This document shows positions 44,701 through 57,143 of a DNA stretch of 64,000 nt, one piece after another; position 1 is the first letter of the stretch, and every line of letters begins with the position of its first letter. The position numbers and the translations under genes were made by a program. Below the pieces are notes generated by a model. The model did not search any database. It was not told the DNA's origin and saw only the letters and a list, made by a program, of their open reading frames with translations. The stretch is from Viola odorata (Eukaryota; Streptophyta; Magnoliopsida; Malpighiales; Violaceae), in NCBI GenBank assembly GCA_963691705.1, contig OY829539.1, forward strand, positions 59,184,327-59,248,326. The letters run 5' to 3'.

Positions 44701-47544
44701 GATTATTGACATACATGTCGCAGTCTAAATTCAACAAGAATGGTGCATTCGTCATCACTCCAGAAACTCTCGTCTGCTCACATGTATAAAAACAGTACAA
44801 GTTATTATTCTGTCATACAAACTTCTACCGTAAAATCTGACTATACTTAAATGTAATACTCCCTCCGGACACAATTACTTGTCATTTTACTGTTCATGCA
44901 CGCATTTCGAGGATGCTGAATGGCTCGCTATTTGACCCCAAAAAATTTCGTACTTTGTACGTTCGAGAAAAAATTCGGAAGTTTTTGAGGTCAAATAGTG
45001 AGCCATTCGGCTTCCTCGAAACGCGTACATGAACAGTAAAACGACAAGTAATTGTGTCCGGAGGGAATATTAGTCTCTTTTTCAAAAGGGCAGAATAGAC
45101 TATCCGAAATAATAACATTAAAAAGAAGAAGCTTACTAGCACGTTCATGGCACCGGCTTTGTAGTGGTGCGGGTACTTTGGTCGTTTCTCTCGTGATATA
45201 TAAATCAGGTGTGGCAACGCATCAGGATTTTCGCGGCTCTTATTCTCCCGTATAACCTAAAAAAAACAAATAGTCTAAATTTGAATTTCTGAAACTTCTT
45301 GTATTTTAAAAAAAAATAACTATTTAAAAAAATATATATATATATATATATATGAAAACATATTAAGTTCAATTTAACCAAATTCAATTATCTAATTTAA
45401 TAGTAAATTAAAACTGAGTTTCTTATATTTTCTAAACCAAATTTGTAAACAAAAATAGGAAATGATTTTTCCAATTATAAATTCCTTAAGGAATCAAAAT
45501 TATTTTTATAAAAGAATTAAAAACATGTTGTTGTTGTTTTCCAAATCACATCAATTAAGCTAATTAAGTGGAAGTACGAACACTGACACAGATACTGCGA
45601 CGCGAGAAAATTAAAAATTATAGGACAGTGATAATTAGAATTATGACAAAAAAAATAAGACACAAGAGATAGTGAAGCGCCACGTGTGTCGTGTGAGTAT
45701 CTATCGAGAGTCCGAACACGACATAAAGAATGAAGTGTCCATAGACAACGAGAGAAGTTAATTACCCATTTCTTCAACGTCGCAATATCCATTTCAATTG
45801 GTTTCAAAGTTAATTACGTCTCTTAATCTTTGAAAAAGAGAGTTAATTAATTACGTCTCTTAATCTAAAAAAAGAACATAGGACAAAGTATGACTATTAA
45901 ATTGACCAAAGCAATTTTGTACCTTAACTATACTTGGATGGTTTCTTCGTTCAACATTGGAGAAGAATACAGCCAAATCACCACTTAGCTCAGAAGACGT
46001 GGATTTCTTAGGAAAATCCTCTATTTTGCGGATAAGTTTTTCGTATTCGTCCTACATACAAACATAAATAGGACATTTTAAGAAAAAAAAATATATATAT
46101 TTCAAAAATCGAATTCGTAATCTATATCGTAAAAACGATATATAGTAATCAATTGTTTTATCATACTATATGGTCTTTTGAAAAAGAAAATGCTATGTAT
46201 TCTTATTCACTACTGAACTAATCACGTGGAAGAGTTTGAAACTGACAAAACAATGAAGCCCCCCCCCAATCAAATGGAAATGAAGGTCCCCCCCAATCAA
46301 ATGGGAAGAGTTTGAAACTGACACAAAACAAGTAATTATGAAATGAAGGTCCCCCCCCCCAATCAAATGATGTTCATGAACATTCCAAGTCCATACCAAT
46401 CTTAGTTTTTTTTTTTTAAAATGTCCATACCAATCAACCAATAATGTGACAAAAGTTAAACTTTGTTTGATCGTTATAGTAAAACGAAATAAAATTATTA
46501 AAAGTGTTAATATTTTAAGACGGTATGTCGTATAATTTGCTTTAATCAAGACCCATGATTTACCTTCATGATCTTCCATTCTTGCTTGAATTTCAAAGAA
46601 TTATGTTGATCACTGCCACTTGTTGAAGAAGATGTGGAATTGGCAATGAAGTACATAGAAGGAGCTCTAACTTGAACACCATACTTATGGCAAAATGGAA
46701 CCCAAAAATTAGCAAACTTTGATGCTTCAATAAGAGAATAATAAGTGTGCGAGGAGCAACCATCGTCTGACACGTAGCAGGATAATTTGTGAGGTGGATA
46801 ATCAAGTGCTAACACTGATATCACCGTATTAACTGTGATTATCGGCGGCTCTAGCATCGGATCCGCCGTCGTAATAAACACATCCACCGGAGGAATCTCA
46901 TCAGCCCTACAACATTTTTAAAAAAAATTAAAAATGATTAAAAATTAAAAAGTTGTGTATAGTGTTTTTGTCTTTCGATTAGTGAACTAATTAATAATAT
47001 ATTTATATTTTCAATTTCACTTATGGTTTTTTAATATACTATAGTTAATGAGTCAGTTAATTAATCAACATTTTGCTAATTAAGTACACACCATGGCTTG
47101 TAATGGTTTCTTTCAGCATATATTACCACTCAATCACAACTGAGCTACAAGCTCAATCATTACGTAACACTTTCTGCAAAGCTAGAAAGGTTAGGCTTCG
47201 AATTCAAGTCCTCTAATTTACAATTCCGTAAAAAACAAATAAAACTACTACTACTTAATCACTTACCATTGTGAGAGTCTTTCTGGGTGTGTGATGTGTT
47301 CCACGGGAGTCCACTTGGTGTTGACAGTGAGAAGCCAGACGAAAGTGAACCAAGACTCGCAAACAAAACCCAGAATCCAAGCAAATCCATGCTGCTTATT
47401 CTCCTCATCCACCAAGGATTTTACACGATAAATCAACAAACAAACAAGAAGGGAGATGATGATAATATCAAGAAATCTATGGATTGGGCGTTTGACAACA
47501 ATCCTCTCATATAGAGGCGAGGAGATTTCCTCCTTAGAACCCAT
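41782..47544 (-). CDS. Cellulose synthase-like protein, CslB/CslH clade
   Basis: Nine exons join in frame with GT-AG borders: 47267-47544, 46564-46906, 45923-46051, 45137-45256, 44567-44773, 43975-44119, 43435-43607, 42969-43319 and 41782-42324. They encode 762 aa, the normal size for CslB/H. These GT2 glycosyltransferases sit in Golgi or plasma membrane. Seen in order: two N-terminal membrane segments ([34 protein letters not shown]), [10 protein letters not shown] (~101-109), CYVSDDGCS, the DxD motif LDCDMY (D307, D309), VAEDILTG (D476; most relatives have TED) and QQKRW (Q514, R517, W518), then about six C-terminal membrane segments. Substrate is unknown: CslH is linked to mixed-linkage glucan in grasses, and some Csl proteins glycosylate saponins. 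Introns hold MITEs and a poly-C minisatellite, yet the coding sequence is intact. Confidence 0.92.
43743..43950. mobile_element. Possible degenerate Stowaway-like MITE in Csl intron 6
   Basis: Inverted ends CTTCCTCCATTTTTTTATTTA and CTCCCTTCGTTTTCATTTAAA (read inward) suggest a decayed copy. The ends no longer match the TACTCCCTC consensus well. Confidence 0.35.
44305..44431. mobile_element. Stowaway MITE in Csl intron 5
   Basis: A 127-bp element with near-perfect inverted ends CTCCCTCTGGACGGTATTAA and CTCCCTCCGGACGGTATTAA, flanked by TA on each side. It would fold into a long hairpin. Confidence 0.88.
44859..45067. mobile_element. Stowaway MITE in Csl intron 4
   Basis: A 209-bp element with ends CTCCCTCCGGACACAATTAC and, inverted, TTCCCTCCGGACACAATTAC, TA-flanked. 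Its interior (CTATTTGACCCCAAAAAATT, GAGAAAAAATTCGG) is shared with the MITE at 12142-12401. Confidence 0.88.
45331..45353. repeat. (AT)n microsatellite in Csl intron 3
   Basis: About 11 AT dinucleotides in an A/T-rich intron. Confidence 0.85.
46229..46375. repeat. Minisatellite with C-tracts in Csl intron 2
   Basis: GAAGAGTTTGAAACTGAC occurs twice (46229, 46304). AATCAAATG(G) occurs three times, each after a C-run: 46259-46267, 46288-46294 and 46351-46360. On the transcribed (minus) strand these are G-runs of 7-10. Confidence 0.8.
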
Positions 47545-47594
47545 AAGGTTATCTCTCTAATATAATTTGTCTAGAAAATGTTTGTAGCTCATGA

Positions 47595-47603
47595 ATATAT
47601 ATA
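47595..47603 (-). promoter_or_regulatory. Probable TATA box of the Csl gene
   Basis: The minus strand reads TATATATATT within GAGTATATATATTCATG, about 50-60 bp upstream of ATG 47544. This would give a leader of about 25 nt. Confidence 0.4.
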
Positions 47604-48046
47604 CTCGGATATGTGTGCAAAATTTATTGAATACTTTCCGAATATTAAATCACACTTTACACCTCATTCATCTGAGATTTATCATTAATGAGTCCATAAA
47701 TGTATGGTCTATTTCAGGTTTGAGTAGTGGAAGATTCGATATTCCAAAAATACTTGATAATTATTCATATAGTCCCTCCAAATTAAATAGACGTCAGTTT
47801 TTTCGAGAAATAGTTTTATTCATTTAGTTATCGTATTTCAATTTCCAGAATTACTTTTCGTAAACAATAATAGAATTATCTCTTAATAATTTTAAATTAA
47901 TAAGAAGTTGGATGATAATCAATAAGAGCAGTTTAATTCGTAATTATACAATAATTATAATTTAATGATTGTTTTTATTGTTGTGAAACTAAAAAACCTA
48001 AATTATGCGCTACACACAAAAATCCAACACAACACCATAAATTGTA

Positions 48047-48242
48047 CTCCCTCTCTTCTTCTTTTATTGGTCGTTTTAGCTCAACAATTTGATTTTTTGT
48101 TAACTGATGTTTTTTTTATTCCTATGTAAAAAGTTACTTTTGTCTATTGTCCTTGCTATCCTGTCATCCAACTGCTGCTTTATTTAATTTTTTTAAAACC
48201 GTATGATTTGTACAATAACGACAATTAAAAAAGAACAGGGAG
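48047..48242. mobile_element. Stowaway-like MITE
   Basis: Ends CTCCCTCTCTTCTTCTTTTA and, inverted, CTCCCTGTTCTTTTTTAATT, flanked by TA. The second inverted block GGTCGTTTT/GTCGTTATT supports it, but identity is moderate. Confidence 0.55.
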
Positions 48243-48244
48243 TA

Positions 48245-49893
48245 TTGTATTAGAAGAACACGTGGCAATCCAGAAAGAAGATTAGACGTTATTCCGGTTC
48301 ATCTCCATTTTTGTGAAACTATTCCTCAAGTAAGGCAGCCGATAAATCATGAAGGGGTTTTTGTGAATAATGGAATGGCAAGCATTAGTCATTTGAAAGT
48401 TCCCCACATTGATATAATCTTTTCAAGAAAATGACGCAAGAATCGGCGGTGAAGAAATAAGATCTTTCTATATCAAAAGATCAGTTGACAAAATCATAGG
48501 CAAATTCCTAAATCAACCGATAAGAATGTGGATACCTTGTGAGTGGTTATTCTTAGTTCTTCTTCCCTCTAAGTAAGAATATAGTTTTGGTCCAAGTATT
48601 TTATTTAGTTATATGTGCAGACACGTAATTGGATTCACAAAGTAGTGATTCAGATGTTCAATCTATTTGTATCCTTACGTAGTTTTTAATACTCGGTGTT
48701 TGTAATATTAGACGTTTATAGATAATATACACAACATATAAAGTTGTAGTTTACTTGTTTGTTATTTAATAATTAAATTTAATTGGTTAATATATGTTTT
48801 TTTTATGATGCAAGTTATGAACTGGTCTATAATATTATAACGATAGTTAACAATTTTATTTTATAAAAAAAGAAAGAAAGATAATGCAAACAAACAAATA
48901 AAGTTAATAAATAACCTTATTTTCAAAAATAATTTTTTAGTAACATTACAAAAAAAATACTCATTTTTATTTGGGAATATTTGTCCTTATTCCAGTCTCC
49001 AGATGACCACATACATAGGCACAAGCAGTCAAAGGTACTTGAATTTTCTAGAATCTCTTTCTGTTTCCTTTATGTAAAATTATTTAGTAATCGATCATCA
49101 TATAAAATATCGGCTATTATGATTTAAAAAATTCCTCATTAATTTTATCACTAGCTAAATTAGAATGAATTTATTGGTAACGATGCCTAAACATCGTCCA
49201 TGCATATGATTATTATTACTAGGGGAAAAGAAGATTAGCCACTGAAATATTTAAAAATTCCTAATTAGAAAAAAAATAGATTGTTTTTTAACACACTAGT
49301 AAAAGTATTGCAAAGTTTTTAAAAAACTAGAAATAGCTTTAGCAATATATTAAAAAAATTGTTTTCCTAGCTAATTCGGTATTTTGATTCAATAAAAAGA
49401 TAAGAAAAAGAAATGAAATTAAATTTAAGTAAAAAATTAAGTTTAAATAAATTTCACTTCATTTAAAAAAACCTACTAATATTTGTACTAGTGTGTTAAA
49501 AAATAAAATCTTATTTTCCTAATTAATTCAATATTTTTCACCCTTTTATGAATAAAAGAATTAAAATTGAATGGTGTTTATCTACATTTGATGCTTCTTT
49601 TCGTATATGGGCAATTTGTCGAATTTTGAAAAGCCTACTGATCAATTGGGGGGAAAAACGTCTGCAAAGTCAGTCCAAAGCTGCTGTGACATTTCAGTCA
49701 ATTTTGGATTTTTTAGCAAGAGTCCATTATATACGGATTGAATGCAATTAAGTTATCTCATCTCTTTTCTACTATTTTTCAAAAAATAAAATTTATTAAA
49801 ATGTTTGTTTTCGATAATCACTAGATAATATTACGTCTTCAAAGTATATAGTTTCATTTTAGATCCAAAATAGATTTCCCTTTCTTTACCAAT
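48245..49893. other. AT-rich intergenic region
   Basis: No gene, RNA or clear repeat recognised. A frame at 49548-49751 has no recognisable content. Confidence 0.5.
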
Positions 49894-52800
49894 TGTGGCA
49901 CCCCCTTTTTTTTACGCGAGCAGTTCGGACGGAATGTGAAACAAAATCGGACTCATCTCACGTAATGCAATGAAGTTGCCACCCTATTTTATTTCTAAAG
50001 TTTAGGGAACCTATTGTTATGGCAAAAAACAAAATAAAAAAACTAAGGCAAAAAGGGTCTAAACCCGAGAACAGTGATTCGGAGTCGTATTATGGATTCG
50101 GGAAAGTGTTAATTAAGCGAATTAAATGCTAATATTTCTAAATAATCATGCATACGAGTATACGAGAAAAAACGTTAAAATAAATAAAAGGGTGAGAAGG
50201 GATACTGGTTGTTTACCCTACAAAGTCGAGATTATTAGTACGGGAAAATAATAATCGATAAACAAATAAATATTTGACAATTATCGTACGTAAGCAAAAT
50301 AATTAATTTTGACAATTAAAAGCGAGCAGAATAATTATTTAAACATGTAAAAGCATACGAAAACAATTAATTAAACAGTACAAGCATACAATTAATCGGC
50401 ACGAAAAATAATACGATGAGCCGAAAACTGGACCCAACGGCTGGGCCCAGCATTGCAGACCCATGACCAGCCCAGCCCAGCAGATGGGCTGGCCTTCTTC
50501 TCCTCTCCGCTTGGGCTAAACTAGGCCCGTCTCTTCCTCCGCTTGGGCCAGGCGCACAGCGCCGGCCCATGACCAAACCAAGACAAGCCCGCGATTTCCC
50601 TCCCCTTCAAATAGCAACGGTCATCTTCTTCCTTGGTTCGCCGGCGCTACTGCCGGCGACCAAGGTCCGACCAAAGTGGACGAACACAAAAGATTTGACG
50701 ACCTAAATTAACCCAAAAACAGCAGAGATTACTAAGGAATCACAGTGATTGAGTACTTAAATGCCTTAATTATCATCCTATTTTCCCACTATTTTGGATG
50801 ATGATACTGCTGATTTTGGCTATTTTCTACTCCTTATTACAGATTACTTGATACGAAGTTGAATTGGAAGAAAGGAAAGGAAAAGCCATGAAAAGAGCTG
50901 AAATTGGTATAAGCTGGAAGTAAAATGGAAAGACGAGAAGAGGCGGTAGCTCCCTCTTGAATATGAGATGTTCGTGCTGAAAAGAATTTGGCAGCCAAGG
51001 AAGCCAATTAACAAGCAGCCAATGGGCTTGGGCCCATGATGAGAAGAGGCACGCCGGCTAGATTTGGTTCCAGTGAAAGAAAACCAACTTTGCAAATTAG
51101 TTTAAACCTACTTTTGATAATTATTTTAATAATTAGATTAAATCCTATTTTCTAGGATTTTTAGTTGGATTAGGTTTATTATTTAAACAAGACCTATCTG
51201 AGAAAAAGATGGTCTCTTCCAAAAACAACAATTCGGCTACTGGTTCTATATTTTCTATCTATTTTATTTCTTCTTCATTCCCTGATTTTAATTAATTCAT
51301 GCATCTTAATTGTTTGAATTAATTATGTCTTGTTCTAGCTAAGTTATCTATTCTTGGTAAAGGCTCGAGGGTTATGATTCATATGTTGTGAGATCGAATT
51401 AAGCTTCATAAGATCCAAGTTTGTATTTCTATTCTTTTTAATTAAATGTCAATTTGTTCATATTTTGGTTAAGAGTAGCTAACTTGATTTTAAATATGAA
51501 TGATTACATCTTTTCTTAGAAACGTTGGATTCTACATCGTTGATAGGAATCTGTAGGTAACTAATTAGTGTAAGAGCTAATTAGAAAAAGGGTAGAATCT
51601 GGTTTATAGGAGTAGAAGAAATTCTCTTCTAGATCGGGAAAGGTCTCTCCCCGTGTTTAATCAACCCTTCAATTAAACTTTATTAGGAGTACCGCCTTAA
51701 GGTTATTGAACGGTTAGGGATCCTAGTAGGAGTACCGCCTTAGGAATCTTGAGTAGGCGGAGAGCAGGAGACTCAGAGTACCGCTGGTCTCTATAGCTTT
51801 TCTATTAAATTTGGTTTTAAAAACACTTGCATCAATGATCGACATTTATGAATCGTAACCCGAAAAGAGTCTTTACCGGGAATCTGTTATCATCTGAGTT
51901 AATCCAATCATCACTTGTTTACTGTTATTATTTTCTACATTTATTAAATTAATTGCACACAAAATCCCACTCAATATTGGTATTTACCACCTGTTACTTA
52001 TCTTGTCATTTACAAGGAATTATTATTGTCCAGAAATCCCTGTGGTTCGATCCTTTTACCACTTGCTACAATTTTAATTAATTGTGCATGGTGAATTGCA
52101 TGATTTATTTTTGCTGGTTTCGGCATCCATCACACAGTAATTCAATTAAGCAAGAACACTGATCAATTTCGCAAAAAAGACAAATTAAATTAATTAGACA
52201 AAAGCTTGAAATTCGCCCTAAATGGCCAGAAATTCGGAGAAGCGAAGCAATATAATTAATCTAGAGCAATAATAGAAATTTTTTAAAAGCAAAAAAACCA
52301 TTAATTTCCTCAAAACAGGAACGATTAATTCTTTGACAAGAATTACAGAAAAACGTTTGAAAAGCCAAAATTTTAAACTTGAGAGTAACTTCAACCTTGG
52401 TTTAAGTGAGAATCTGTTGAGAGAGAGCAGCGCTAGAGAGATTTGAGAGAGTTTTTGTTCGTGAATTGGTGAGGAGAATGCTTGAAGATTGCTTGCTATT
52501 TATAGGCGTTCTCGCGAGTGAGTTTGGAGAGGTTGCTGCACGTGATCGTTCTAACTTGAGGACCAAGGAGAGCGTGAGCATGAGCAGTGGCGATGTTGGA
52601 AGAGGATGGTCGCGTTGGAGTGACGATCGAGGAAGACGTGATCGTGGATGGATGAGGACAAAGACAAGCTTGCCTCTGGTGCATGAACCAAAGGTGGTAG
52701 AACGCCTAATGACGTGGAAATTAGGAGAGCCCTTTGATCTGGCAGATCAACGGTTGAGATGAGCCTTACGAGCAATCTCACCTAAAAATGAATAAAAACT

Positions 52801-53249
52801 AGAACCAAAATCGCTAAAATGTAGAAAAAAATAAAATAAAATAATTAGTATACTTCGTCATTTCTATAGTTCGATAAAAATTCACTCGTGAGTGATAATA
52901 GTTCGAACGTGAAAATTGCTAAAATATAAACTAAACGAAATAAAATTAAATGACGTGAAATAAAATAATAAAAAAACAGCTAAGGAATAAAAATGTTCGA
53001 TCATTAATTTCAAGAAATTTACTCGGAACCGATATGAGTTCGAACGAAAAAAATGAAAAAAATGTGAAAAAAATATAGAATAAAATTTAAATGGCACGAG
53101 GCAGGAAAATAAACAACAAATGAACAGAAATACAATTTTAGAATATTTGACGATAAAATTGCAAAAAGGTTTTGACGAAAAATTAAAAATCGAGTAGAAA
53201 CACTAATGCAATTGTGCTGTGTACTTTTGGATTATGCCCTCATCTAACA
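49894..53249 (-). mobile_element. Probable solo LTR (~2 kb), interrupted by a second solo LTR
   Basis: Read on the minus strand it begins TGTTAGATGAGGGCATAATC, a typical plant Ty3/gypsy LTR start, and ends GGGGGTGCCACA. A promoter-like CTATAAATAGCAAG (TATA at 52497-52504) and a leader rich in CTCTCTC follow, as in LTRs. Flanks share only TTGG, so the target duplication is imperfect. Without the 1,392-bp insertion the LTR would be ~1.96 kb. No internal domain genes are present. Confidence 0.6.
50746..52132 (+). mobile_element. Nested solo LTR with CACAG duplication
   Basis: TGATTGAGTACTTAAATGCC to GGCATCCATCA, 1,387 bp, flanked by a perfect 5-bp duplication CACAG (50741-50745 and 52133-52137). 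The interior has AGGAGTACCGCCTTA repeated near 51680 and 51730. It holds no coding region. It could also be a small non-autonomous element. Orientation is assigned arbitrarily. Confidence 0.7.
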
Positions 53250-54549
53250 GCCAAATTGGTGGAGATTGATGGATCATAATCTCTTAATTTCCTCCATCTA
53301 ATCCCAGGCCATAATTCTTTGACATTAATTTTTATTTTCTTGTATCATTTAAGCACCAATAAACTAAAAAGATCAACCCAAAAAAATTGTATGATTATGT
53401 AGATCGGACGGTGATGCAGTGGGGGAGTTGTGCTTGGCCGTAACAGCTGTCGTTTGCGGTGATGGAGTATTTACTGGTGCAGAAAGAAGTATCGATGACT
53501 GAAATCGTGACCGACTGAACAACACTAGTGGCGATGGATGAAAGGTGATGGTGAAGAGGATGGTGATCGGATTGTATAGTCAATTCGTAATACAGGGACA
53601 GTTACAAAATTACCCTTTAGAGGGTTTTAGTTAAGGTTGTTGTTGTCTATTCTCACAGAACTTGTAAACAACCTCTCCTATCTAATTACTACTAAGTTTA
53701 ATTACTCAACTCATTTACTACTCTTTAAAATTCCTCTCTCATGTTCTGTTGTGCAAGAAATGAGAAAAAGGTAAAGTCCTAATCAATAATCTAAATTTTT
53801 GATTTATTAAATAACTATTGATATACACAAATAACCTTAAAACTACACTTGATTTAAAAAAAATAAAAAATAAAAAAATCCTTAAATGACACTTAAATTG
53901 AAATAGTTTATATGTTTTTATTATGCATTCTTCACGTGTTAATGAGACAAAAAATATTAAATATACTCGTTATTGCTTAATAATAATAGACCAAATAGTA
54001 GATATTGTATATTGCATAATGTTTAGAACAAATTTAGTAACGAGAGATTAATTTTCAAATTCGGATCTTAAATTTTCTATTTACGTTAAATAAAAGTAAT
54101 GGATATGATTAAATAAAATCTATTAAACGGCATATAATTCATTGATTGTTTTGCAGGTGGTTAATAGTGGTGGAGTTTAGAACTTTTTTAGATGGGATAG
54201 TTTTTTTTAGCAAATATGAAAAATAAAAATAAAAAGAATTGAATTTAAAGGACTATTATGAGAGAATTCAAAACTTTCAGAAGCAAACATGAAAAGTTAA
54301 AGTTAAAAGAATAAAACTTTAACACTAATTACTATGGAAGGATTAGAAAGTAAATATGAAAACTTAAAGTAAAAATAATAAAATATTAAGGACTATTATA
54401 AGTTCATTCAAAATTATAGCAATCAAATATGAATGATTAAAATTTGAAGGACAGTTATAAGGTAAGTTAAAAAATTATAAGGACAGTTATAGCAATCAAA
54501 TATGAATGATTATAGCAATCTAATATTATGAGCAGGGCAGAGCATCGAC
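53250..54549. other. Intergenic region with degenerate repeats before the hydrolase gene
   Basis: At 54230-54530, AAGGAC(A/T)(G/A)TTAT and ATAGCAATCAAATATGAATGA recur in drifting copies roughly 50-90 bp apart, right up to the start of the next gene. No clear TATA box and no coding content. Confidence 0.5.
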
Positions 54550-56613
54550 ATGTTAGCTTCGCGTTCTCTCTCTTCTTCTTCTTCTAGAATCCTCACCACC
54601 AAGCCCACTTCCCCTAAAACCTCCCTTGCTGCTGCTACTGCTTTCTCTCTGCTTAGGTCTCTCTCTTATCAGACTCCACTCTCCCCTCCTCGCTTTCAAG
54701 TCCGTGCAATGGCAGACTCAGCTTCCTCCGATCCTTTGAAGAAAATTCAAATCCAAAGAGACAACACCGTCAGTGATCTTTAATTTCCCTGTTTTTTTTA
54801 AGTCTTTTTTGGTTAATGGGTTTTCTTGTTTTTCTTTCCTCACTCGATTCTTTTGATTGATCAGACATTTGATGCTTACGTTGTCGGCAAAGAAGATGCT
54901 CCTGGGATTGTTGTGCTGCAAGAGTGGTGGGGTGTTGACTCTCAGATCAAGAACCATGCTATCAAAATCTCGCAGCTCGATCCTGGTTTTAAAGCACTTA
55001 TACCCGAGTAATGTCTCTGACTTTTGTTTCCAATCATCATTTGTTGCATTTCGTCATGTTTTTTTTAATATATGTTTTTCTTTGTTTGTGGGAATTTCAG
55101 TTTGTATCGAGGAAAGGTTGGTTTAAAGGTAGCGGAGGCTCAGCATTTGATGGATGGTCTTGATTGGCAAGGTGCTGTCAAGGATATCAGTGCCTCTGTT
55201 AACTGGCTCAAGGCCAATGGCTCGAAAAAGGTTTTATTTCTTTGATATTTCAATTTTAGCAGCAGTGACTTGAAATTCACATTTCAGCAATTCGATTAAC
55301 TTTTGAAGTTTCTTAATCATTACTGTCTTTGACTACTCTCTTCCCGTTTAGTTAGTTTTTTTTGTCGAATGTGGAATGGCTTGCGGTAGTTAAGTTATAA
55401 GGTTTGGTTGCAATGTCGACCATGTTGTCATGCTTAATGTTGCGATCAGTTGGGTTTTTGTTCTTTGTTTGTGCTGTTCTGAATAATTTATATGATGTTG
55501 GAGAAGATGATTGTTTTAGTAGGATAGAGATTGCGAGCTGGTTTGCTAAACAACTTTGTGGACTGCTTAAACAGGTCGGAGTTACTGGATTCTGCATGGG
55601 GGGTGCTCTTTCTATTGCGAGTTCTGTTTTGGTTCCTGAGGTTGATGCTTTTGTTGCATTTTATGGCGTTCCTCCTTCAGAACTTGCAGACCCTACTCAG
55701 GCAAAGGCACCTGTTCAAGCTCATTTTGGGGAGCTTGATAATATTGTTGGCTTTTCAGATGTTACGGTACTACAGAATCTTTCTGACAACATAACTTTTT
55801 TAGCTTTAGTATTTATTTAAAGTTTCCACCTTATCCCTGGCTGAGATGTTTTGACCAACTGAGTTGTTAAGTACTGTTGGATGTATCAAGTTTCCAATGC
55901 TACTGTGTTGATGGCTTTCACAATGAGATCGTAGTTACAAGGTGAAATAGTAATGTTATTATCCGATTGCTGTGCTGGAGGTTACATTTATAGCTGTTGG
56001 GCATGTCTTAAATGTTGGCTCGTTCTTCAAACTTAAGTAGGAAACTATCTAACTGCAGATGAGATAATATACGTTTATTAGGCATACAGATCAGATTATG
56101 CTTAGTTAACTTAGTGACTTAGTTTGTTAGCTAAGCAAGGTTATGCTTTAAGCATATTGAACTACTCACTCTTAGCCATACTCTTCTGATATTGCCTTTT
56201 CCCACTGAGCACAAAAGCACATAAAGAAAAAAAAATGCAAGAAAAGTTGTGTCAAATAAGCTAAATGTCTGCCGAGATGTGTGGTTGATAGACTGATGCT
56301 TTTGATGAAAGGAGTGCAATTGCAAAATAGCTAAACTCATTATGACACATGATAGTGAGAAGATGATAAACTTGCTCATGTGGATATTGATTTTCGATTT
56401 CAGGCTGCAAGGGCTTTGGAGGAAAAGCTGAAAACATCAGGAGTTCCACATGAGGTACATGTTTATCCAGGCAATTCACATGCCTTCATGAACAGGTCCC
56501 CTGATGGTGTGGAAAGGAGGAAGAGCATGGGAATAACGGATGAGGATGAAGCTGCTGTTGAGTTGGCATGGTCTCGCTTCAAATCGTGGATGACTCGTTA
56601 CTTATCTGCCTAA
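54550..56613 (+). CDS. Dienelactone hydrolase-like alpha/beta hydrolase, probably plastid-targeted
   Basis: Five exons, 54550-54768, 54865-55007, 55101-55230, 55575-55766 and 56404-56613, join in frame into 297 aa. The first ~55 residues are Ser/Thr/Ala-rich and basic (MLASRSLSSSSSRILTT), like a transit peptide. They precede a second possible start (AMADSASSDPLKK) that would give a cytosolic form. The core shows the DLH fold: FDAYVVGKEDAPGIVVLQEW, nucleophile elbow GFCMGGA (Cys171), GELDNIVGF (Asp219 as likely acid) and GNSHAFMNRS (His254). The Cys-Asp-His triad is therefore complete. Dienelactone hydrolases open enol-lactones in bacteria; the plant substrate is unknown. A close relative as I recall is At2g32520. 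No defect seen. Confidence 0.92.
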
Positions 56614-57143
56614 ACAACTCCTTAGTTGCTTTGGTCATGCATTTGCTAGTATCATGGAACCATGAAAGTCCTTATCCATCCCTGACTATCGGGACTGAGC
56701 TGATGTAAAGGATTTAGTTTGCTTGTCACTGTTGCTATTTTGATCATAGTGTCTTGCCAATGATTTCTTTTCCCTTCTCTTTCTTCTGTTGAAAGTCATA
56801 TCTTTTTTTGTGTATCAGCTTTGTTTGTTGGGTAGGTCTCTGTTTGGTTGAGGTTTTTACTATACAAAATAAGCCTACAAAGCCCATAAAGTAAATTGGA
56901 AGAAACAAACATGAAGAAACCTTAAAGAAATTGATTTATTTTCATTTCACACGGTAGCAGTAGCTGAAACAATTTACATGTATGTATTTGCATAAAGAAT
57001 AAGGAATTTTGTAACTTGGAAAAGAAAAATTGACTTAAAACATAAGAAAATAAAGAACTATTGATTCAATTGACAGTGGAATTTGTGATGGTTGGACGAA
57101 GCTGCTGATGGCATAGAAGGCCTGGAGTGGTGAATAACTTTGT

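Noticed and set aside
52466..52781. ORF pair on opposite strands at 52.5 kb
   Set aside because: Located in the leader/promoter part of an LTR; no similarity to any known protein.
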